Part shown: piece after piece, positions 11,322 through 19,552 of the stretch | Layout: each line of letters starts with the position of its first letter | Numbering within the stretch: position 1 is the stretch's first letter | NCBI RefSeq assembly: GCF_002980595.1 | Contig: NZ_PVLQ01000011.1 | Location: forward strand, 62,001 to 126,000 | From: Malikia granosa | GTDB lineage: Bacteria > Pseudomonadota > Gammaproteobacteria > Burkholderiales > Burkholderiaceae_C | Direction of reading: 5' to 3' | Length of the DNA: 64,000 bases | The notes under the pieces: generated by a model | Told to the model about the DNA's origin: nothing | The model's input: the letters and a program-made list of their open reading frames with translations, nothing else | Databases searched by the model: none | Made by a program: the position numbers and the translations under genes

Positions 11322-12506
11322 ATGAATCAGCGTGACGTGGTGGTACTCAGTGCGGTGCGGTCGGCGGTTGGCACTTTTGGCGGTTCCCTGTCGGAGATCG
11401 AGCCGGCCGAACTCGCCGGCAGCGTGATGAAGGCGGCGGTCGAGCGCTCGGGCGTCGATCCGCTGGCGATCAACTACGTGACAGTGGGCAACACGATTCC
11501 GACCGAAAGCCGCTTTGCCTATGTGGCGCGCGTCGCCTCGATCCAGGCCGGCCTGCCGATGGATTCGGTCGCGATGTCGGTCAACCGCCTGTGCTCGTCC
11601 GGCCTGCAAGGCATCGTGACGACGGCGCAGAACATCCTGCTCGGCGACTGCGACTACGGCATCGGCGGCGGCGTCGAGGTCATGAGCCGCGGTGGCTACC
11701 TGTCGGCCGCGATGCGCAACGGCGCGCGCATGGGCAACACCCAGCTGATCGACACCATGGTCGCCACCCTGACCGACCCGTTCGGCGTCGGCCACATGGG
11801 CATCACGGCCGAGAACCTGGTCGCCAAGTGGGGCATCACGCGCGAGGAGCAGGACGCGGTCGCGGTCGAGTCGCACCGCCGCGCCGCCACGGCCATCGCC
11901 GAGGGCCGCTTCCAGTCGCAGATCGTGCCTATCGTCAGGCAGACGCGCAAGGGCGAGGTCGTGTTCGACACCGACGAGCATGTGAAGCCCGCCACTACGC
12001 TGGAGTCGCTGGCCAAGATGAAGCCGGCGTTCAAGAAGGATGGCTCGGTCACCGCCGGCAATGCCTCGGGCATCAACGACGGCGCGGCCTTCTTCGTGCT
12101 GGCTGATGCGGCGGTCGCCGCCGCCCATGGCCACCAGCCGATCGCGCGCCTGGCCTCCTACGCGGTCGCCGGCGTGCCGAACGACGTCATGGGCGAGGGC
12201 CCTATCCCGGCCACCCGGCTCGCGCTCAAGAAGGCCGGCCTGACGCTGGACCAGATCGACGTGATCGAGAGCAACGAGGCCTTCGCGGCGCAGGCGATCG
12301 CGGTCTCGCGCGGCCTGGGCCTCGATCCGGCCAAGACCAACGTCAACGGCGGCGCGATCGCGCTCGGCCACCCGATCGGTGCCTCCGGCGCGGTGATCGC
12401 GACCAAGGCACTGTACGAGCTGCAGCGCACTGGCGGCCGCTACGCGCTGGTGACGATGTGCATCGGCGGCGGCCAGGGCATCGCGGCCATCTTCGAGCGG
12501 CTCTGA
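11322..12506 (+). CDS. Acetyl-CoA C-acyltransferase (thiolase)
   Basis: 394-aa thiolase II. It condenses or cleaves acyl-CoA/acetoacetyl-CoA and probably serves PHA precursor formation or beta-oxidation. The catalytic residues are clear: nucleophile C91 in NRLCSSGLQ, H350 in GGAIALGHPIGASGA, and C380 in TMCIGGGQG. It resembles the BktB/PhaA group, but the chain-length preference cannot be read from sequence. It stands alone, followed by a hairpin and the convergent wrbA. A phasin at 22.1 kb shows that the organism makes PHA granules, which fits a ketothiolase. Confidence 0.9.
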   Translation: MNQRDVVVLSAVRSAVGTFGGSLSEIEPAELAGSVMKAAVERSGVDPLAINYVTVGNTIPTESRFAYVARVASIQAGLPMDSVAMSVNRLCSSGLQGIVTTAQNILLGDCDYGIGGGVEVMSRGGYLSAAMRNGARMGNTQLIDTMVATLTDPFGVGHMGITAENLVAKWGITREEQDAVAVESHRRAATAIAEGRFQSQIVPIVRQTRKGEVVFDTDEHVKPATTLESLAKMKPAFKKDGSVTAGNASGINDGAAFFVLADAAVAAAHGHQPIARLASYAVAGVPNDVMGEGPIPATRLALKKAGLTLDQIDVIESNEAFAAQAIAVSRGLGLDPAKTNVNGGAIALGHPIGASGAVIATKALYELQRTGGRYALVTMCIGGGQGIAAIFERL

Positions 12507-12519
12507 GCGACTGAGGCTT

Positions 12520-12546
12520 CAGGGGACGGCGTCCTGCCGCCCCCTG
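12520..12546. terminator. Hairpin between convergent thiolase and wrbA genes
   Basis: CAGGGG (12520-12525) pairs with CCCCTG (12541-12546), and an inner GGC/GCC pair extends the stem. There is no long T run. Its position between two convergent genes suggests a shared terminator. Confidence 0.45.
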
Positions 12547-12553
12547 CCCCGGC

Positions 12554-13156
12554 CTACTGGCCGAACAGCTTGTTGGCGGTCTCGGCGATCAGCTTGCCCT
12601 GGTAGCGGGCGCCATCGAGCTCGATCACGCTCGGCTGGCGTTGGCCCTGGCCGCCGGCAATGGTCGTTGCTCCATAAGGGCTGCCGCCGACGATCTCGTC
12701 CAGTGTCATCTGGCCCTGGAAGCTGTAGGGCAGGCCGACGATGACCATGCCGAAGTGCATCAGGTTGGTGATGATCGAGAACAGCGTGACCTCCTGGCCG
12801 CCATGCTGGGTCGCGGTCGAGGTGAAGGCGCCGCCAACCTTGCCGTTCAGCGCGCCGCGCGCCCAGAGGCCACCGGCCTGGTCCAGGAAGGCCGCCAGCT
12901 GCGAGGGCATGCGGCCGAAGCGGGTCGGTGCGCCGACGATGATGGCGTCATAGCCTTCGAGTTCGGCGACGGTCGCGACCGGAGCCACCTGGTCGAGCTT
13001 GAAATGGGCCGACTTCGCGATCTCGGCCGGCACGGTTTCCGGCACCCGCTTGACATCCACCTGGGCACCGGCGGCACGGGCGCCTTCGGCCACGGCCTGG
13101 GCCATGGTCTCGATATGGCCATAGGTCGAGTAATAGAGCACGAGAACTTTGGACAT
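12554..13156 (-). CDS. wrbA: NAD(P)H:quinone oxidoreductase WrbA
   Basis: Flavodoxin-like FMN enzyme that reduces quinones by two electrons and limits oxidative stress; cytoplasmic tetramer in the family. 200 aa. The N-terminal FMN phosphate loop is [16 protein letters not shown], followed by the WrbA signatures [19 protein letters not shown] and [12 protein letters not shown]. The C-terminal half has [18 protein letters not shown], typical of WrbA. The start is the ATG at 13154-13156 with GGAGAAACC upstream; the frame is open further 5' but without similarity. It is convergent with the thiolase. Confidence 0.95.
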   Translation of the reverse strand: MSKVLVLYYSTYGHIETMAQAVAEGARAAGAQVDVKRVPETVPAEIAKSAHFKLDQVAPVATVAELEGYDAIIVGAPTRFGRMPSQLAAFLDQAGGLWARGALNGKVGGAFTSTATQHGGQEVTLFSIITNLMHFGMVIVGLPYSFQGQMTLDEIVGGSPYGATTIAGGQGQRQPSVIELDGARYQGKLIAETANKLFGQ

Positions 13157-13224
13157 GGGTTTCTCCTGAAGCGAGGACAGGGCAGCAAGGGCAGAACCGG
13201 ATGGGCCGCATGCCGGATCGCAAA

Positions 13225-13254
13225 CGGCCGCCTGCATCTTGGAGCAAGCGGCCG
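13225..13254 (-). terminator. Weak hairpin between chemoreceptor end and wrbA
   Basis: On the minus strand CGGCCGC and GCGGCCG pair across a 16-nt loop and are followed by TTT. This lies downstream of the chemoreceptor gene and upstream of wrbA on the same strand. The large loop and short T run make it a weak terminator. Confidence 0.35.
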
Positions 13255-13365
13255 CTTCTGTCTATCGGCCGGGAACAGCCTTCCGGAGCTCGCTCAGCGT
13301 CGCAGACCCGGGTCCAGGGCGGCTACTCAAGCCCGCGGGCTCGCCATGACCAATGCCGGCCCCGC

Positions 13366-14931
13366 TCAGTCGAAGCGGAAGGTCCTGACCACGTCAGTCA
13401 GCCGGGAAGCCTGCTGCTGCAAGCTGGCGGATGCCGCCGCGCTCTGCTCCACGAGCGCCGCGTTCTGCTGCGTGCTCTGGTCGAGCTGCATGACCGCTGC
13501 GCTGACCTGGCCGATGCCGGTGGTCTGTTCGTGCGTGGAAGCACTGATCTCGCTGATCAATTCCGAGACATGGTGCACCTGACGGACGATGTCTTCCATG
13601 GTGGTGCCGGCATCGCTGACCAGCCGGGTGCCCGCCTCGATCTTGTCCACGCTGGCACCAATCAGGCCCTTGATCTCCTTGGCTGCCTCGGCGCTGCGCT
13701 GCGCCAGGCTGCGGACCTCGCCAGCGACCACGGCAAAGCCGCGGCCCTGCTCGCTGGCGCGTGCTGCCTCCACCGAGGCATTGAGCGCCAGGATGTTGGT
13801 CTGGAAGGCAATGCCGTCGATCACGCCGATGATGTCGCTGATCTTGCGCGAACTCTGGGCAATGTCGTCCATGGTGGTGACCACCTGGCTGACCACCTCT
13901 CCGCCCTTCTGGGCCGCCGCGCTGGCCTGGGTAGCCAGCAGGGTGGCTTGGCGGGCGGTGTCGGCATTGCCCTGCACCGTCGTGTTCATCTGCACCATGG
14001 AGGACGCTGTCTGCTGCAGTTGCGAGGCCTGCAGCTCGGTACGGCGCGACAGGTCGGCATTGCCGCTGGCGATCTCGGCCGATCCGGCGGCAATGGAGTC
14101 CGAGGCCTGGCGCACCTGGCCCACCACATGGGCCAGGCCGGTCTGCATGGCGCCCAGCGAGGCCAGCACGCTACCCGCCGGTGCGCGATCGGCACCCGAG
14201 ACCGCGCCGAGGTCACCGGAGGCCACGCGTTGCGCCACCTCGCCCAGCTCGACGGGTTCGGCGCCCAGTTGACGCACGATGCTGCGCGGGATGGCCCAGG
14301 CCAGCGCCGTGCCGCTGAGCAAGGCCAGCACCAGGGCCGCCAGCATCACCGCCAGGAAGCTGCTCGCCTCGCCCATGGCAATCTTGTTCTGGGTCTGGAT
14401 GCGCGACTCCTCGAAATCAATCAGCTTGTTGATGGCGGCCAGCCAGGCCACGTACTGGGGCTTGGCCTCGGTCCACAACTGCGCCTGCGCCCCCTGCAGG
14501 TCACCCGCCTCGAGCTTGGCCAGGATGGCCTGGGTGGAGGCGACCGCCTGCTGCTCGCTGGCCTGGATCGCACGGTAAAGCACCCGCAGCTCGGTGGCAT
14601 CGGCCGAGGACTGCAGCAGTCTTTCCAGCGGGCCGACCGACTCGGCATAGAACTGTGCCAGCTGCTCGATGTCATGGCTCAGCTGCCGCCGCTCGGACGC
14701 CGAGCTGCTGAGCACCTCGTCACGTACCGCAATCGCCCGGTCATGGACCGAGCCACGGAAATTGATCGCGTAGCGCTGGATTGCCGCATGCTCGTCGTTG
14801 TTCGCCTTGAGCGATGCGTTGATCGCATTGACCTTGGAAATTGCCACCAGCGTGACCACCACCAGGATAGCCAGCACGGCACCAAAGCCGAGATAAAGGC
14901 GCTTGCCCACTGTCATCGCATTGAAGTTCAT
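13366..14931 (-). CDS. Methyl-accepting chemotaxis protein
   Basis: Inner-membrane chemoreceptor, 521 aa. TM1 (~residues 10-32), a four-helix-type periplasmic ligand domain (~35-190, Tar-like), TM2 (~190-213), a HAMP-like linker, then the cytoplasmic signalling domain. The hairpin tip has the strongly conserved IDGIAFQTNILALNASVEAA, followed by EQGRGFAVVAGEVRSLAQRS. No C-terminal CheR/CheB-docking pentapeptide is present (the protein ends VRTFRFD). It stands alone with no che genes nearby. The ligand cannot be inferred. Confidence 0.93.
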   Translation of the reverse strand: MNFNAMTVGKRLYLGFGAVLAILVVVTLVAISKVNAINASLKANNDEHAAIQRYAINFRGSVHDRAIAVRDEVLSSSASERRQLSHDIEQLAQFYAESVGPLERLLQSSADATELRVLYRAIQASEQQAVASTQAILAKLEAGDLQGAQAQLWTEAKPQYVAWLAAINKLIDFEESRIQTQNKIAMGEASSFLAVMLAALVLALLSGTALAWAIPRSIVRQLGAEPVELGEVAQRVASGDLGAVSGADRAPAGSVLASLGAMQTGLAHVVGQVRQASDSIAAGSAEIASGNADLSRRTELQASQLQQTASSMVQMNTTVQGNADTARQATLLATQASAAAQKGGEVVSQVVTTMDDIAQSSRKISDIIGVIDGIAFQTNILALNASVEAARASEQGRGFAVVAGEVRSLAQRSAEAAKEIKGLIGASVDKIEAGTRLVSDAGTTMEDIVRQVHHVSELISEISASTHEQTTGIGQVSAAVMQLDQSTQQNAALVEQSAAASASLQQQASRLTDVVRTFRFD

Positions 14932-15398
14932 CGTGTCAACGTTTTCTTGGGGAGTGATCGGCAGGAGCTCGACCGGTCGCGACCTGCCGCGTCATGCATG
15001 AATGAGCCCACCGGGTCATGGCAAGCGCTGCGATGCCAGTCCAGACCCGTAGGATGAACTTTAATGTTTCTTTTTTAACATATGAAATATTCTTAATTGA
15101 TATTTCATATCTGCAAAATAGAAAAATTTTGATCAATCAGCGGCGACCGCCGCAACTGGCTGTCGCTGGCCGGGCACACCACGCTGCCGCAGGGCGCCGT
15201 CGACGACTGACCGCTGCAGATGGCTTCGGCCAGTTCGGTCTTGACCTGCTTGCGGGCCTGCCGAGGTGGCCGACGCAGGCTTTACATTGCTAGCATCAAC
15301 TGTGAAATTTCCATTCAGATAGATAAATAACAATCTCGTCACATGGATGTTTCCAACGAAGAAACAATCCAGGACTTGAATGCCGAACCGGAGACAAG
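14932..15398. other. 467-bp non-coding gap between chemoreceptor and LysR genes
   Basis: It separates two divergently transcribed genes and must carry both promoters. Two unusually AT-rich stretches stand out (about 15056-15140 and 15290-15345) around a GC-rich middle with no recognisable gene. The first contains the palindrome listed at 15080-15110. No RNA gene was recognised. Confidence 0.6.
15080..15110. repeat. AT-rich palindrome, candidate operator
   Basis: ATATGAAATAT (15080-15090), 9-nt spacer, ATATTTCATAT (15100-15110): eleven perfectly paired bases made almost only of A and T. It lies about 150 bp upstream of the chemoreceptor start and 290 bp upstream of the LysR start. A regulator-binding site for the chemoreceptor promoter is the simplest reading. 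Confidence 0.5.
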
Positions 15399-16337
15399 AT
15401 GGACCGCTTGCTGTCGATGCGCGTGTTCGAGCGCGTGGTGGATGAGGGCAGCTTCGCCGCTGCTGCCCGGGCCATGGACATGTCGGCCCCGGTGGTGACC
15501 CGGCTGGTCGCGGACCTGGAGGAGCACCTGGGCACGCGCCTGCTGCAGCGCACGACCCGGCGCCTGTCGCTGACCGAAGCCGGACAGGCCTACCTGAGCC
15601 GGGTACGCAACATCCTGCAGGACATCGACGAGGCCCATGCCGTGACCAGCTCGCACACCACCGAGCTGGCCGGACTGCTGCGCCTGCATGCCCCGCCGGT
15701 GCTGGCCAGCTATGTGATTGCCCCGCTGCTGGCAGAGTTCCGCCGCCGCTACCCGAAGATCCTGATCGAAATCGAGGTCGAGTCGCTCAAGGAAGCGCCG
15801 ATCGAGGATTTCGACATCACCCTGCTGGGAGCCGACGAGCACTTCGATGCCGACATCGTGGCGCGCAAGGTGATGGAGTCCGAAGCCATCCTGGTGGCGT
15901 CACCGGACTATCTGCGGCGGCGCGGCATGCCCGAACGGCCACAGGACCTGATCGGGCATGAATGCCTGCGGCTCAAGCAGCCCAATGTCCGGACCCGGGT
16001 CTGGCGCATGTGGCAGCCGCAGCAACCGGAGCAGGTGGCCGAGGTCGCGATCGAACCCGTGCTGCAGGCCAACCACACCGATACGCTGCTGCGCGCGGCG
16101 CTCGATGGTGCCGGCATCACCTCGGTGTCGATGGATCTGGTGGCCCCCTACCTGAGCCGGGGCGAACTGGTGCGGCTGCTGTCGCCCTGGGTCACCGGCC
16201 GGCTGGCGATGTACGCAGCCCTGCCGAGCCGCAAGTTCATTCCGCAGCGGACCCGGGTCTTCCTCGACTATCTGGTCGAGGAAACCCGCCGGCAAGCCAG
16301 CCAGGCGCTCGAGGCCTGCAGCAGCTGCGGCCACTGA
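15399..16337 (+). CDS. LysR-family transcriptional regulator
   Basis: 312 aa. An N-terminal winged HTH (residues ~1-60, MRVFERVVDEGSFAAAARAMDMSAPVVTRLVADLEEHLGTRLLQRTTR) is followed by a periplasmic-binding-like effector domain (~90-295). The CrgA/AaeR-like subgroup usually begins MDRLLSMRVF. The gene is divergent from the chemoreceptor 467 bp away, and the convergent thioesterase gene ends 10 bases after it, so its target is not obvious from context. The effector is unknown. Confidence 0.92.
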   Translation: MDRLLSMRVFERVVDEGSFAAAARAMDMSAPVVTRLVADLEEHLGTRLLQRTTRRLSLTEAGQAYLSRVRNILQDIDEAHAVTSSHTTELAGLLRLHAPPVLASYVIAPLLAEFRRRYPKILIEIEVESLKEAPIEDFDITLLGADEHFDADIVARKVMESEAILVASPDYLRRRGMPERPQDLIGHECLRLKQPNVRTRVWRMWQPQQPEQVAEVAIEPVLQANHTDTLLRAALDGAGITSVSMDLVAPYLSRGELVRLLSPWVTGRLAMYAALPSRKFIPQRTRVFLDYLVEETRRQASQALEACSSCGH

Positions 16338-16347
16338 AGCGAGCTGT

Positions 16348-16779
16348 TCAGCCAGCGCAGGCCAGCGCTTGCCGGAACGCCTCGGGCATGGGGCCGGGCT
16401 TGCGGCTGGCCAGGTCGACGCAGACCAGTCCGATCTTGCCCAGGGCCACCTCGCGACCGGACTGCGACTCGCTGACCCGGAACAGCAGGTCGAAGCCCTT
16501 GGGATTGAGGTCGGCCGGCGTCATCTCGATGCGCAGCACCTCGCCGGGCTGGCCCTCGGAGCGGTACTGCACCGCCTGGTCGGCGACGAAGAAGGCATGG
16601 CCCGCGACATCCATCACGCTGTAGCCCAGCCAGCCGAAGAAGCGGGTGCGGGCCTCTGACACCAGGCCGAGCAGCTGGACATTGTCGAGATGGCCGCCCT
16701 CGTTGATCTGGCCGGGCTGGATCGGCATGTCGGTGGCGAAGGGGTAGTGCGCGGCGGGCTGGAACTGGAGGCGTGGCAT
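16348..16779 (-). CDS. Acyl-CoA thioesterase, hotdog fold
   Basis: 143 aa, the size of 4HBT-type hotdog thioesterases, which hydrolyse acyl-CoA to free acid and CoA. The segment INEGGHLDNVQLLGLVSEAR corresponds to the family's D/N-x-xG-H-x-N-N motif (with HLDN), and VADQAVQYRSEGQPGEVLRIEM to the central strands. The substrate is unknown. It is convergent with the LysR gene (10-bp gap) and divergent from the DctP gene. Confidence 0.82.
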   Translation of the reverse strand: MPRLQFQPAAHYPFATDMPIQPGQINEGGHLDNVQLLGLVSEARTRFFGWLGYSVMDVAGHAFFVADQAVQYRSEGQPGEVLRIEMTPADLNPKGFDLLFRVSESQSGREVALGKIGLVCVDLASRKPGPMPEAFRQALACAG

Positions 16780-16927
16780 GGTCGGACGGTCAAGAAGTAA
16801 CGAAGATCGGATCGCTACGGTATCACTTCGGGCCGGATCGACTCGACGGCAGGCGCAAGGATTACAGTAGAGCGGCTGGGATGGTCAATGGCCGTCCCTC
16901 AAACCTCATTTCACCGGAGACCCTTGC

Positions 16928-17962
16928 ATGAAACTGATCACTACACTGATTGCTGCCCTGCCCCTCGCGCTCGGCGCTACCGCCCTGCAGGCCCAGACGG
17001 TCACGCTCAAGGTCTCGCATTACCTGGGATCGAACCACAACTTCCACAGCAAGGTGCTCGAGCCCTGGTGCGCCGAGCTCGACAAGGACTCGGGCGGCAA
17101 GCTCAAGTGCCAGATTTACCCGGCGCTGCAGCTCGGCGGCACCGTGGCCCAGCTGCCCGACCAGGTCAAGAACGGCGTGGCCGACATCGCCTGGGTCTCG
17201 CCGAGCTTCTCGACCGGCCGCTTCCCGCGCTCCGAGGCGCTCGAGCTGCCGTTCACCATGCCGCGCAGCAGCCTGGGCGGCTCGCTCGCGATGTGGGACT
17301 ACACCCAGAAGTACGCCATGGACGACTTCAAGGACTTCAAGGTGCTGTCGATCTGGAGCGGCTCCAGCGTGGTCATCAGCACCGCGAGCAAGCCGGTCAT
17401 CGTGCCCGAGGACCTCAAGGGACTGAAGCTGCGCAGCCCCTCGCGCTATCCCTCGATGTTCCTGCAGGCGCTCGGCGGCGTGCCGGTCAACATGCCGCCG
17501 GCACAGATCACCGAGGGCATCTCCAAGGGCATCATCGACGGCGCCATGGCACCCTGGGAAGTGCTGCCAGCGGTCAAGGTCGACGAGGTGACCAAGTACC
17601 ACATCGAGGGTCCGGCCAAGCAGCCCGGCTTCACCCAGACCCCGTTCGCGCTGCTGATGAACAAGAAGAAGTACGACAGCCTGTCGCCCGAGCTCAAGGC
17701 CGTGCTGGACAAGCGCAGCGGCATGCCGCTGCTCGAGCGCACCGCCAAGGTCTGGGATGACGGCAACGAGGCCGCGCGCAAGGCCATGCTGGCGCACGGC
17801 AACAAGGTGCTGGTGATTAAGGAAGCCGACTACAAGGCGATGCAGAAGACTGCGGCTTCGGTCGAAGCCGACTGGATCAAGCAGGCAAATGCCAAGGGCC
17901 TGGACGGCGCCAAGCTGGCAGCCGAAGCGCATGCGATCGGCAACAAGTACCTGAACAAGTGA
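16928..17962 (+). CDS. TRAP transporter solute-binding protein, DctP family
   Basis: Periplasmic binding protein of tripartite ATP-independent (sodium-driven) uptake systems, 344 aa. The signal peptide MKLITTLIAALPLALGATALQAQ is cleaved near residue 22. The mature part shows the DctP pattern: LKVSHYLGSNHNFHSKV, GGTVAQLPDQVKNGVADIAW, and the LKGLKLRSPSR segment containing the Arg that usually binds the ligand carboxylate. Its DctQ and DctM membrane partners are not adjacent, so it is an orphan binding protein in this window. The ligand is probably a carboxylate. Confidence 0.93.
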   Translation: MKLITTLIAALPLALGATALQAQTVTLKVSHYLGSNHNFHSKVLEPWCAELDKDSGGKLKCQIYPALQLGGTVAQLPDQVKNGVADIAWVSPSFSTGRFPRSEALELPFTMPRSSLGGSLAMWDYTQKYAMDDFKDFKVLSIWSGSSVVISTASKPVIVPEDLKGLKLRSPSRYPSMFLQALGGVPVNMPPAQITEGISKGIIDGAMAPWEVLPAVKVDEVTKYHIEGPAKQPGFTQTPFALLMNKKKYDSLSPELKAVLDKRSGMPLLERTAKVWDDGNEAARKAMLAHGNKVLVIKEADYKAMQKTAASVEADWIKQANAKGLDGAKLAAEAHAIGNKYLNK

Positions 17963-17968
17963 GCCCGG

Positions 17969-17988
17969 GCGGGCGGCAGGCCGCCCGC
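17969..17988 (+). terminator. Hairpin after the DctP gene
   Basis: GCGGGCGG (17969-17976), loop CAGG, CCGCCCGC (17981-17988). A strong 8-bp GC stem without a T run, placed 7 bases after the stop codon. Confidence 0.5.
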
Positions 17989-18040
17989 ATCGCGACCGCT
18001 ATCGCGCTACAGTGTCTGCTCCAACGCACAGGAGCTAGAC

Positions 18041-18787
18041 ATGATCGTTTTCGTCACCGGCGCGTCCGCCGGTTTCGGTGCCGCCATCGCGCGCCGCTTC
18101 GTCCAGGCCGGACATCGCGTGGTCGCGACCGCGCGCCGGCTCGACCGCCTGCAGGCGCTGGCTGACGAGCTCGGCGAGGCATTGCTGCCGCTCGAGCTCG
18201 ACGTGCGCGACCGCGCCGCGGTCGAAGCCGTCCCGGGCGCGCTGCCGCCCGGCTTCGCCGAGATCGACCTGCTGGTCAACAATGCCGGCCTCGCGCTCGG
18301 GATGGAACCGGCACACCAGGCCAGCCTGGACGACTGGCAGGCCATGATAGACACCAACTGCACCGGCCTGGTCCAGGCCACGCGCGCCCTGCTGCCTGGC
18401 ATGGTGGAGCGCCGCCGCGGCCATGTGATCAACATCGGCTCGACCGCGGGCAACTGGCCCTATGCCGGCGGCAATGTCTACGGCGCGAGCAAGGCCTTCG
18501 TGCGCCAGTTCAGCCTGAACCTGCGCACCGACCTGCACGGCACCGGCGTGCGCGTCAGCAACATCGAACCCGGCCTGTGCGGCGGCACCGAGTTCTCGAA
18601 TGTGCGCTTCCATGGTGACGACGCGCGCGCGGCCAGCGTCTACGCGAATGTGCAGCCGCTCAGCGCCGAGGACATCGCCGAGTCGGTGCACTGGATCGCG
18701 ACCCTGCCGGCGCATGTCAACGTCAACGAGATCGAGCTGATGCCGGTGGCACAGTCCTTCGGCGGGCTGGTGGTGCAGCGGGGCTGA
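18041..18787 (+). CDS. ydfG: NADP-dependent short-chain dehydrogenase (3-hydroxy acid dehydrogenase, YdfG-like)
   Basis: Classical SDR, 248 aa. Cofactor motif VTGASAGFGAAIARRF with a following TARR basic patch that prefers NADP, NNAG at ~86, catalytic Ser in NIGSTAGNWPYAG and Tyr-x3-Lys in VYGASKAF. The ISNIEPG-like SNIEPGLCGGTEFSNVRFHGD tail is characteristic of YdfG, which oxidises serine, L-allo-threonine and 3-hydroxy acids and reduces malonic semialdehyde. It is monocistronic, between dctP and the convergent sodC. Confidence 0.88.
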   Translation: MIVFVTGASAGFGAAIARRFVQAGHRVVATARRLDRLQALADELGEALLPLELDVRDRAAVEAVPGALPPGFAEIDLLVNNAGLALGMEPAHQASLDDWQAMIDTNCTGLVQATRALLPGMVERRRGHVINIGSTAGNWPYAGGNVYGASKAFVRQFSLNLRTDLHGTGVRVSNIEPGLCGGTEFSNVRFHGDDARAASVYANVQPLSAEDIAESVHWIATLPAHVNVNEIELMPVAQSFGGLVVQRG

Positions 18788-18826
18788 GCCGCGCGCCCCG
18801 GCCACTACCCTGCTCAGCCCGGGCCA

Positions 18827-19375
18827 TCACTGCGCCTGGATGACCCCGCAGGCGATGCGCCGGCCCGAATTGCCGGCGGGCTGCGACTGGTAGTCGTCCG
18901 GATCGGCATGCACGACCACGCTGCGCCCGATCAGGCCATGCGCGCCGCGCTCCACCTTGAGGCCAGTGACCTCGGCCCGGTAATAGGCCTGTCCGCTGGC
19001 ATCGGCGACCAGATTCGGCAGGTCGCCGGCATGGCGCTGGCCCGGCTGCATCCGGTGGTGGTGGCCATGCGGCATGCCGGCCGGATTCAAGTGGCCACCC
19101 GCCCCGCTGGCGTCGGGGGCCGAGCAGTCGCCGCCCTCGTGCACATGGAAGCCATGCTCGCCGGGAGTCAGGCCGGTCACATGGGCCTCGACCAGCAGCT
19201 TGCCGCCAACCGGCGTGAAGCTGACCTTGCCGCTGACCTGGCTGCCCGAACGCGGTTCGAGCTTGGCCTTGGCCACCGGCTCGTTGCCCGGCAGGTGGGT
19301 CGGCAGATAGGAACAAGCGCTCAGCGTGGTCAGGGCGATAGCCCCGGAAAAGAAAGCCAACTTCTCATATTTCAC
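18827..19375 (-). CDS. sodC: Periplasmic Cu/Zn superoxide dismutase, lipoprotein-type
   Basis: Dismutates superoxide in the periplasm. 182 aa from the GTG at 19373-19375, which has AAGGGGG 8 bases upstream and yields a proper lipoprotein signal (KYEKLAFFSGAIALTTLSAC). An ATG at 19420 would add 15 residues. Metal ligands are visible in HGFHVHEGGDC, in the zinc loop GGHLNPAGMPHGHHH, and in VVVHADPDDY. The active-site Arg region GNSGRRIACGVI is present. The His-rich insert near the zinc loop resembles metal-scavenging forms. It is convergent with ydfG. Confidence 0.93.
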   Translation of the reverse strand: MKYEKLAFFSGAIALTTLSACSYLPTHLPGNEPVAKAKLEPRSGSQVSGKVSFTPVGGKLLVEAHVTGLTPGEHGFHVHEGGDCSAPDASGAGGHLNPAGMPHGHHHRMQPGQRHAGDLPNLVADASGQAYYRAEVTGLKVERGAHGLIGRSVVVHADPDDYQSQPAGNSGRRIACGVIQAQ

Positions 19376-19552
19376 AGCTTTATCCCCCTTGCTTCTAGAA
19401 AGACAACCTAGATATTCCATCAGATTCAGCTAATGTCTGCCATGACAATAGCAGCAAAGGGGATGAGCGGATAGGCAAAGATTTTGTGCCGTGGCGCTTT
19501 TTTGCGGGCATGATCGGAACCCGTCCCGTCCAGCGGGACCGACCTGCCGCAC

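Noticed and set aside
15133-15342. Short minus-strand frame in the gap upstream of the LysR gene
   Set aside because: No ribosome site, no similarity and mixed base composition; it more likely spans regulatory DNA.
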